Shown here one piece after another: positions 5,369 through 10,648 of a stretch of DNA of 10,648 bases. The notes below the pieces were generated by a model that searched no databases, was not told the DNA's origin, and was given only the letters and a program-made list of their open reading frames with translations. The stretch comes from Candidatus Bathyarchaeota archaeon (GTDB taxonomy: Archaea; Thermoproteota; Bathyarchaeia; Bathyarchaeales; Bathycorpusculaceae), in the NCBI GenBank assembly GCA_018396615.1, contig JAGTQT010000051.1, forward strand, positions 1 through 10,648, read 5' to 3'. Position 1 is the first letter of the stretch. Each line of letters starts with the position of its first letter. The position numbers were made by a program, and so were the translations under genes.

Positions 5369-7759
5369 TTAGTCTTGAAGTTTCTCGAAGGCGATTCTTC
5401 TCTGATCCTCTTTTATTTTCTCGATCATGTTTTCTGCGATCTCGTCTTGTGGCAGCCTGCCCACCATGTGAAGGGTTCCATTCGTCGCGGCGGCTATTGA
5501 CTCCGTCACAGAGAGACCGTAGGATTCATAGCTGTATCTGTGAGGATTCGTGTTAACCACGATGGTGTTTATTTCATCATGTTTAATCAAACGTGCAACA
5601 GATTTCACATCTTTTACTGCAAGCTGCTCATAGTCACGCACGATAACGCGAACCTCATCAATCTGCCGGACTTCCCCTGTCTCGATGCTTTTTCTCAGAG
5701 GAACGTTGGCGCTGCCATCCGTTATAATAATCATGACTGGAACAGTTGAGGAGTCCCTTCTCTTGGCTTCCCGCAGGACTTCCCAGCCCTTAAGCATTCC
5801 GGCTGCCAACGGTGTGAAGCCGCTTACCCGCAAATTGACAAGCTTGTTAGCGACAACACGCAAGTTTGTTACTGGATGCTGAACAACAACCGCGCCCAGT
5901 CCTTTTAGGGCAACTATGCCTACACGGTCGCGGCTTCGGTACGCGTCAGCATGAAGCTTTAGCAATGCTTCTTTGACAGCGCTGAGGTTGAAAAGCATTG
6001 ATCCGCTTAGATCGACAACAAACACCATGGTTAAAGATGCCTTATACACCTTGAGTTTCTCGCGTAAATCCTCCAAGGCTATTGCGAGCGTTATTCCCAG
6101 AGGTTTCTCACGCGTGCCTTGCTTTCTTGCTGCTTCGCGAATAGTTGCGGGAAGATGGATGTCGGAAGGTTTTCCGTGGGGGATTCTCCATGCGTAAGGC
6201 TTACCCTTATTCAACGTCGTCACTGCATGTGCACGTCTTCCGGCATATACTCCTGGCTTCCGCGCTTTGATTTTTCCCATTTTCAGAAAAAACTTGGATG
6301 GCGACACCATCTTATCTCGGAAACTGCTTATTATTGGGAAGCCTTGTGAAACGACCGTGGATCTTGCCGCGTCGCTGACTGTCGGAATTCCTTTGCCTTT
6401 TTGACCGCCATACTTGTCCTCAAAGGTTTCTCCCTGAATCTTTGTGTTACCAACCGGCGACCCTTCAACAATCGGCGCCTCTTTCGGGCTTTTCTTTAGC
6501 CGTTTGCCAAAGGCAAAAAGTAAGCCGCCAAAAAGCCTGTTAATCATGTAGAGTAGTCTAAACTGTGCACGCCGTAGCCTTTTGAAGAAGCTATCTTTTT
6601 GTGCTTCCTCTTCTTCCTTTGGCGTGGCATCCGTTCTAGCCCAGAAAAACATCTTTCCCTTGAGATTCTTTCTCCTATCCATTTCTTCTTTCGTTGTCTC
6701 TCCTGTTTTTTCAAACTGGAACACTTGCTTCAGAGATGCTGTAAAGACTTCTCTGATTTCGGTGGGCGACGCAGGCTCCAGAAAACCGCCTTCTCTTGTT
6801 CGATGGCTGAGAGCAAGCTCTGCAGCTACCACAACATCATCAAGTGATACTGCTGTACGCTTCTCAAATGCCGCTAAGGTTGCCGCTGCTTTAGTTATGA
6901 CGATGTCGGGACGCAGACCGTCAACCTTAAGTTGCAAACACGCTTTGCATATCGCCTCGATCATTCCGTCCTTGAGAGTTACTTCCTTCAGTATGCTTCG
7001 CGCCTGCACGATTCTGTTTCTAAGTTCTTCCTGCATAGGGCGGTTTTCTTCATAGAACTTTTCAGGGTCAGCTTCAAATTCCATGTTCCGCTTAACTACT
7101 TGAACTCGGTCGTTAACCGAAGCTATAGTTCCCACACTCACTGACAAAGGAAATCTATCCAAAAGCTGTGGTCTTAGCTCTCCTTCTTCTGGGTTCATTG
7201 TGCCGATGAATATGAATCTGGAGGGGTGCCCAACCGAAATTCCTTCTCTCTCAACAACGTTCCATCCTGTTGCAGCTGCGTCAAGCAAATCATCCGCAAT
7301 ATGATCGGGCAAAAGATTTACCTCATCCACGTACAAGACGTTTTGGTTGGCTTCTGCTAAAACTCCTGGTTCCAATGCCTCTATGCCCTGTTTTATGGCT
7401 TTTTCAACGTCTAAGCTTCCGATAACGCGGTCTTCTGTGGCGCCTAAAGGTAAATCCACGACAAACATTTCCCTTTCCTCGGTAGGCAGCTTCTCGCCCT
7501 TGCGGTATTTTTGACTGCAACTTGGACACATGTTGGAAGGGTCAACTGGGCTGCAGTTGAACGGACAGCCTTTTACTACCGCTATTTTTGGAAGAATATC
7601 AGTTAATGAACGGACAAGCGTGCTCTTTCCAGATCCTTTTGGGCCTCTAATAAGTAGGCCGCCAATTTTCGGGTTAATAGCGTTGATAAGAATGGCAAGT
7701 TTGAGCTTCTCTAAATCTACAATTGCTGAAAAAGGGAAAACCAGCCTTTTCCTCTGCAT
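5369..7759 (-). CDS. ChlI/ChlD-type chelatase AAA+ ATPase with C-terminal VWA domain
   Basis: A single 796-residue protein joins the I-like and D-like parts of a Mg/Co-chelatase motor. The N-terminal AAA+ domain has Walker A GPKGSGKST (39-47), a four-Cys cluster (Cys65, Cys69, Cys78, Cys81), Walker B LYVDEVNLL (142-150), sensor GTMNPEEGELRPQLLDRF (186-203) and lid helices to about 345. A linker (350-565) follows, with a basic and hydrophobic stretch at 393-421. The VWA domain carries an intact MIDAS: DLSGS (583-587), Thr649 in SGFTPL and Asp681 in IITDGS. In archaea such proteins are thought to drive metal insertion into corrinoids together with a CobN-type subunit, which is not seen here. 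The ATG at 7759 is preceded by GGAG 11 bases upstream. The gene diverges from the caspase-like gene. Confidence 0.9.
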   Translation of the reverse strand: MQRKRLVFPFSAIVDLEKLKLAILINAINPKIGGLLIRGPKGSGKSTLVRSLTDILPKIAVVKGCPFNCSPVDPSNMCPSCSQKYRKGEKLPTEEREMFVVDLPLGATEDRVIGSLDVEKAIKQGIEALEPGVLAEANQNVLYVDEVNLLPDHIADDLLDAAATGWNVVEREGISVGHPSRFIFIGTMNPEEGELRPQLLDRFPLSVSVGTIASVNDRVQVVKRNMEFEADPEKFYEENRPMQEELRNRIVQARSILKEVTLKDGMIEAICKACLQLKVDGLRPDIVITKAAATLAAFEKRTAVSLDDVVVAAELALSHRTREGGFLEPASPTEIREVFTASLKQVFQFEKTGETTKEEMDRRKNLKGKMFFWARTDATPKEEEEAQKDSFFKRLRRAQFRLLYMINRLFGGLLFAFGKRLKKSPKEAPIVEGSPVGNTKIQGETFEDKYGGQKGKGIPTVSDAARSTVVSQGFPIISSFRDKMVSPSKFFLKMGKIKARKPGVYAGRRAHAVTTLNKGKPYAWRIPHGKPSDIHLPATIREAARKQGTREKPLGITLAIALEDLREKLKVYKASLTMVFVVDLSGSMLFNLSAVKEALLKLHADAYRSRDRVGIVALKGLGAVVVQHPVTNLRVVANKLVNLRVSGFTPLAAGMLKGWEVLREAKRRDSSTVPVMIIITDGSANVPLRKSIETGEVRQIDEVRVIVRDYEQLAVKDVKSVARLIKHDEINTIVVNTNPHRYSYESYGLSVTESIAAATNGTLHMVGRLPQDEIAENMIEKIKEDQRRIAFEKLQD

Positions 7760-7947
7760 CTGCTCAACGACTCCATATAATCAGTAGTAAAAGCCTTTCT
7801 TGACCTATTAGTTTTTAGTACGAGGTTTTCATCATTAGCTTCAACCGATATCAGTCTATTTCCTCTTTCTAAGAAGGTCGTTGGGACGATTGAGGGAAAT
7901 GAGAAGCTGAAAGTTTCATTGGGAGTGAAGCTGCCTCTATAACGCCG

Positions 7948-8634
7948 TTGGCTGGAGCCAAATGGGCCGTTGTGATTGGCATAGCGGATTATCAGGGGAC
8001 GGGTTCTGACCTGTGGCATCCAGACAAAGACGCTAAAGAAATGTACAGCGAATTAACAGGGCAACAAGGGTATCCGAAAGCTAACGTTAAGTTACTGACA
8101 AACAGCAAGGCAAAAGTCTCAGCCATCGTAAGCGCGATCGACTGGCTCGTCGCCGACGAAAAAGCTGGAGACGAAGTCGTGTTCTTCTACAGCGGTCACG
8201 GCTACAGGGCACCAGACTCCGAAGGCTGGGACAGCGATGTCGAATTAGACGGAAACGACAAGATGATCGTGACCTACGACTTCTACGGCTTGCCAGACGG
8301 CTGGTTCAAAACGAAGTTCGCAGCCATCCAGAGCACAAAGTTTGCCTTGATGTTTGGCTCCTGCCACTCAGGAGGCATTTTTGACGACAATGATGACTTG
8401 CAAGGAACTGGTAGAATAATCGCATCTGCATGCAAGGCAGATCAATATGGATGGGACTATCTGCAGCTAGGCAACACGCTCTGGGGCTATTACTTCGTGG
8501 ACGAGGCGCTTCTGGACAACAGAGCAAGCTCGGTCGAAGCGGCGCACGCGTACGCCTACCCACGCGTTGTAGCAATGCAACCGGACTCACAACCCCAGCT
8601 ATACGACAACTACCCAGGGGACTTCACGCTCTAA
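7948..8634 (+). CDS. Caspase-like (peptidase C14) domain protein, N-terminus probably missing
   Basis: Clan CD caspase-fold cysteine protease domain. The first strand AKWAVVIGIADYQG is at 4-17, DLWHPDKDAKEMYSELT at 21-37 and EVVFFYSGHG at 76-85 with catalytic His84. ELDGNDKMIVTYD (99-111) resembles the acidic S1-pocket loop of metacaspases and orthocaspases, and FALMFGSCHSGG (132-143) carries catalytic Cys139. The core is intact over 228 residues. The start is weak: TTG at 7948 has no Shine-Dalgarno motif and is almost at the first core strand, leaving no signal peptide or pro-region. An in-frame TGA at 7900-7902 blocks extension, but the +1 frame just upstream is open and reads on smoothly (VGTIEGNEKLKVSLGVKLPL) to a TAA at 7940-7942. 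This suggests a frameshifted or truncated gene. Substrate preference and role are unknown. Confidence 0.82.
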   Translation: MAGAKWAVVIGIADYQGTGSDLWHPDKDAKEMYSELTGQQGYPKANVKLLTNSKAKVSAIVSAIDWLVADEKAGDEVVFFYSGHGYRAPDSEGWDSDVELDGNDKMIVTYDFYGLPDGWFKTKFAAIQSTKFALMFGSCHSGGIFDDNDDLQGTGRIIASACKADQYGWDYLQLGNTLWGYYFVDEALLDNRASSVEAAHAYAYPRVVAMQPDSQPQLYDNYPGDFTL

Positions 8635-9104
8635 GTACAAGTGCAAAGACAACCTCTTCTCCTTTTTTCTGTGAAGACAGCCCCGATATCTAATCGCACG
8701 AAATCTCACAGTGGTTACTTGAGAAAACTCATCTGTGTTTCGTCTACAGCAGGACTCATAGGCCATCAAATGAAGGGTTCCGAAGCCTGTGCCATTTGAG
8801 TCAAGATCTGCACGACTATTGATTGGGCAGTCCTTCTGTATGCAGCATGATCAATACGATGCTCTAGAGGCGCTTTGTCCTGCGCATGCGACGACTGGAC
8901 AAGTTATTCCGTTCAAGAAGAGTTCTTCAGGATGATTCTCCCGATACCCAACTTTCAGATGCATTCCTACATCGTAGACTATTTGCTCAAAGGCTGCAGT
9001 TGATACTGAAACGATGTTTGTTCAGAAGAGTGCACTGTAGGAGCTCTTTGAACTTCAGTTGTCTAGGCAACAAATGCTTAGGCTGACAGAAAGAGAGTGG
9101 CGAC
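8635..9104. other. Gene-poor stretch with possible decayed minus-strand coding DNA
   Basis: This 470-base stretch separates the convergent caspase-like and dockerin genes. On the minus strand one frame is open from 9021 to 8854 (57 codons, including VYDVGMHLKVGYRENHPEEL and FLNGITCPVVACAGQS). After a single TGA at 8851-8853 the same frame stays open for more than 60 further codons, into the caspase gene. No start with a ribosome site and no recognised family. It may be a pseudogene remnant or chance. No RNA gene or repeat was recognised. Confidence 0.35.
8663..8668 (+). terminator. T-tract terminator after the caspase-like gene
   Basis: Six T within a pyrimidine-rich run (CCTCTTCTCCTTTTTTCTG, 8652-8670), starting about 20-30 bases after the TAA at 8632-8634. 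Oligo-T tracts of this kind are the normal archaeal intrinsic terminator. Confidence 0.45.
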
Positions 9105-10196
9105 CTACCATCCTTTCCCGAAGTTTGTAGTCGGCACACAGTAATCTTTCAAGTCTATTCTTCCATCGTCGTTAATATCCAGATCAGGATTGTAACGAGA
9201 ATCACCAATCAATGAACCATAGGCTTTGCAGACGGCGTAAACGTCCTTAAGATCTACGATTTTGTCAGCGTCTACATCACCCGGAATCGATATACAGATA
9301 GACCCACCAACGAGAAAATTGTCCCATGTAAAGACTTCGCCTGGAATTTCGCTTACCTCGGCGTTTATCGTGTAGTTGCCTCTCGCAAAATCAGTCGTAT
9401 TCCAGATCATGATGAAGCATGCCTCGTAGTCTTGACACCCTGGCAATGTGATGCCCATAGCTATTTCGAGAACCGTGTCGTTGGCTGAGACTGTGATGTT
9501 AACGGTCGCCGCAAAAGCGCCAAAGTTTGCCACTGTTGTATTGATGAGGAGGCAGTAGCCTTGGCCAATAACGGTTTTGGAAAAGGCAACTTCGACAACA
9601 CTCACTTCAAAGATTGGACCGCCTAACACAGGTTCCACAATTACGAATCCCAGCAGAGAAGTACCCGCTGGTACCTCACTTGCGTCATGGTAAAGAAACA
9701 CGTTGCTGAACTCAAGGAAACTGTAGTCAACGTCAGAACTAGGAGTGGGCGGATTGCCTGCCTGAGTCATCACAGTGAACCTTATCGTAGCAACGTGAAC
9801 GTTGCCTGAAGGATTAGACGCTGGGTCGCTGACGCTTATGTTAACTGTGTCAAGGGTTGCCGGATCCAGGTTTTCGGAGACCGTTACCGCAAACGTGGTC
9901 CAAAGCAGATCCATCGTAACATTCGCATTCCCACCAACTATGCCGATCACCGTCGCATTATAGGTCAATGTGAAAGACGCCCCAGTTAACCCAAGTGCCT
10001 CATCTACGTCATTTATCACGATGTCCTCGTTGAAAGCATGACCAAGCCACACTGTGGATTCATCGAAAAACGAATGAAGCGGGTAAATCCCTAGAAACGG
10101 CGTCCCTGCTACAACTGGTGGAATGTATAACGTTGAGACCATAATCCAAGAAAACGTCACGATTGGCACTAGTTCAATAAGCTTTTTCTTCGGCAA
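9105..10196 (-). CDS. Secreted cohesin-like/CARDB/dockerin-repeat surface protein
   Basis: Predicted exported protein of 363 residues. From TTG at 10196 it starts with a lysine-rich n-region and hydrophobic core (LPKKKLIELVPIVTFSWIMV), with likely cleavage after VVAG near residue 31. Residues about 45-190 look like a cohesin-type beta-sandwich (STVWLGHAFNEDIVIN to LLGFVIV). Residues 195-300 look like a CARDB adhesion domain (FEVSVVEVAFSKTVIGQG to FTWDNFLVGG). The end carries two dockerin-type calcium loops: DVDADKIVDLKD from 307, with Lys where Gly is usual, and DINDDGRIDLKD from 340. Many N-X-S/T sequons suggest glycosylation. The in-frame ATG at 10358 is rejected: it lies in the tRNA terminator and upstream of the TATA-like box at 10235-10241. 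GGGGAAGGG precedes the TTG closely. There is no membrane anchor. The role may be adhesion or surface assembly. Confidence 0.82.
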   Translation of the reverse strand: MPKKKLIELVPIVTFSWIMVSTLYIPPVVAGTPFLGIYPLHSFFDESTVWLGHAFNEDIVINDVDEALGLTGASFTLTYNATVIGIVGGNANVTMDLLWTTFAVTVSENLDPATLDTVNISVSDPASNPSGNVHVATIRFTVMTQAGNPPTPSSDVDYSFLEFSNVFLYHDASEVPAGTSLLGFVIVEPVLGGPIFEVSVVEVAFSKTVIGQGYCLLINTTVANFGAFAATVNITVSANDTVLEIAMGITLPGCQDYEACFIMIWNTTDFARGNYTINAEVSEIPGEVFTWDNFLVGGSICISIPGDVDADKIVDLKDVYAVCKAYGSLIGDSRYNPDLDINDDGRIDLKDYCVPTTNFGKGW

Positions 10197-10216
10197 TTTC
10201 CCTTCCCCATAATATC

Positions 10217-10264
10217 CTATTGGGTTAACCAATAGATAAAACTTTTGGAGAATATCTCCAATAG
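10217..10264 (-). promoter_or_regulatory. Promoter with three CTATTGG/CCAATAG elements
   Basis: On the plus strand CTATTGG (10217-10223) and CCAATAG (10229-10235) form an inverted repeat around GTTAA, and a further CCAATAG lies at 10258-10264. The minus-strand TATA-like TTTTATC (10235-10241) is placed between the second and third elements. A separate 7-bp-arm palindrome, TTGGAGAATATCTCCAA, occupies 10245-10261. The geometry suggests an operator for a dimeric regulator controlling the dockerin gene. Confidence 0.4.
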
Positions 10265-10356
10265 AACATTTCACAAGGACTCTTTTCGTTGCAAGAAAGC
10301 GCAAATCCTTCGCCAGAAAAAACGCCCGTCTTGACCAGTTCCGACAAAGATCGCTC

Positions 10357-10381
10357 AAAAAACAGAAAAGCGGAAACCGCT
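10357..10381 (-). terminator. Terminator of tRNA-His
   Basis: On the minus strand AGCGG, loop TTT, CCGCT (10381-10369) is followed by TTTTCTGTTTTTT in effect (10368-10357). It begins nine bases after the tRNA 3' end. Confidence 0.6.
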
Positions 10382-10389
10382 ACTATGAG

Positions 10390-10463
10390 GGCCGGGGCTG
10401 GGATTTGAACCCAGGCGCTAGGCTCCACAGGCCTATATGCTGCCAAGCTACATCACCCCGGCC
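10390..10463 (-). tRNA. tRNA-His (anticodon GTG)
   Basis: A complete cloverleaf can be drawn. G-1 is encoded at 10463. The acceptor stem GCCGGGG pairs with CCCCGGC, followed by T8 G9. The D stem is ATGT/GCAT around the loop AGCTTGGCA. The anticodon stem TAGGC/GCCTA encloses the loop CTGTGGA, so the anticodon is GTG. The variable loop is GCGC, and the T arm is CTGGG-TTCAAAT-CCCAG. The discriminator is C73 at 10390. G-1 opposite C73 is the identity pair of His tRNA. CCA is not encoded and there is no intron. A10-T25 replaces the usual G10 pair. A hairpin and T-tract terminate the transcript. Confidence 0.95.
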
Positions 10464-10608
10464 ACTTTTTGGCAACTTTGTCTTTGGGGGCTGCTTTTTG
10501 TTTGTGGGAGGTTTTCTCTGTTTCTTCATGGTTTTAGTGCTTATTTATGTTTCCGAAGGGAATATATGTGTTGAATTGCTATTGCCTCAGTTTTGGTAGT
10601 GTTGGTTT

Positions 10609-10648
10609 GTGATTAAAGTTGTGTTGTTTGATATTGGTGTTCCTGCAC
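10609..10648 (+). CDS. Start of a gene cut by the right edge, possibly HAD-like
   Basis: GTG at 10609 opens a frame reading VIKVVLFDIGVPA to the window end, with an in-frame TAG at 10597-10599 upstream. The pattern of hydrophobic strand then FDIG resembles motif I of HAD-superfamily hydrolases, but the residues after the Asp (IGVPA) do not fit the usual DxGGT/V form well. A TATA-like AATATATG (10561-10568) lies about 45 bases upstream. Only 13 codons are visible, so the family call is weak. Confidence 0.4.
   Translation, partial: MIKVVLFDIGVPA

Noticed and set aside
6582..7055. 157-codon plus-strand frame opposite the chelatase
   Set aside because: It lies antisense to the AAA+ domain and is Ser-rich low complexity.
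7717..8019. 100-codon minus frame covering the divergent gap
   Set aside because: It would overlap both the chelatase start and the caspase core. Its translation has no family features, and the gap must hold the promoters of both genes.
10197..10358. N-terminal extension of the dockerin protein to the ATG at 10358
   Set aside because: It would begin in the tRNA-His terminator and span the TATA-like box, and it would bury the signal peptide 54 residues inside the protein.
10405..10599. 64-codon plus-strand frame with hydrophobic translation
   Set aside because: It starts on the strand opposite tRNA-His and continues through T/G-rich noncoding DNA. The hydrophobic run reflects base composition.
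1..10648. CRISPR array, insertion sequence, prophage or integration site
   Set aside because: No regularly spaced repeats, transposase or integrase motifs were seen. The only exact long repeat is the isolated 22-bp pair, and the tRNA-His 3' end is not duplicated nearby.

Overview
The window is archaeal chromosomal DNA. The translation genes are archaeal types (aIF2-beta, aIF1A, RIO1 kinase, a two-KH-domain Dim2/Pno1-like protein, a DUF424 protein). Several starts are TTG or GTG with GGAG/GGTG Shine-Dalgarno motifs, TATA-like boxes lie at suitable distances, and the tRNA-His has an encoded G-1, a C discriminator and no encoded CCA. A secreted cohesin-like/CARDB/dockerin protein and a caspase-like protease beside this core suggest an uncultured Thermoproteota lineage such as Bathyarchaeia. 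That placement is inference, since no rRNA is present.

Layout. Positions 1-116 (minus) hold the broken 5' end of a glycine dehydrogenase subunit 1 (gcvPA) coding frame that runs off the left edge. Positions 117-454 carry no convincing gene, although a short charged helical reading frame lies just downstream of cobO. cobO (corrinoid adenosyltransferase, minus) and the aIF2-beta/DUF424 pair (plus) diverge from one short promoter region. After a gap holding the first copy of an exact 22-bp repeat comes a tight plus-strand operon at 2005-4173: aIF1A, rio1, KH protein, and a 115-residue protein of unknown function joined to the KH gene by an ATGA overlap. The next gap (4174-4373) holds a hairpin, the second repeat copy and a possible 44-residue acidic microprotein on the minus strand.

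Positions 4374-5366 encode an UPF0282/COG2248 metallo-beta-lactamase-fold protein. It ends two bases before the end of the convergent 796-residue ChlI/ChlD-type AAA+/VWA chelatase protein (5369-7759, minus). Across a 188-bp divergent gap lies a caspase-like (C14) domain gene that appears to lack its natural N-terminus. Positions 8635-9104 have no clear gene but show unusually open minus-strand frames that may be decayed coding DNA. A secreted, sequon-rich cohesin-like/CARDB/dockerin protein (9105-10196, minus) follows, its promoter marked by three 7-bp CTATTGG/CCAATAG elements. Then come tRNA-His(GTG) with a hairpin/T-tract terminator (minus), and the first codons of a gene leaving the right edge.

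How the genes work together: aIF2-beta, aIF1A, RIO1, the Dim2-like KH protein and tRNA-His serve translation initiation, small-subunit maturation and decoding. CobO and the ChlI/ChlD protein may both serve corrinoid metabolism, but they are about 4.4 kb apart and no CobN is visible, so that link is inferred. The caspase-like gene and the dockerin protein look like accessory surface or proteolysis functions. I see no CRISPR array, insertion sequence or prophage. The least explained elements are the 22-bp intergenic repeat, the acidic microprotein, the 115-residue operon member and the possible frameshift upstream of the caspase domain.
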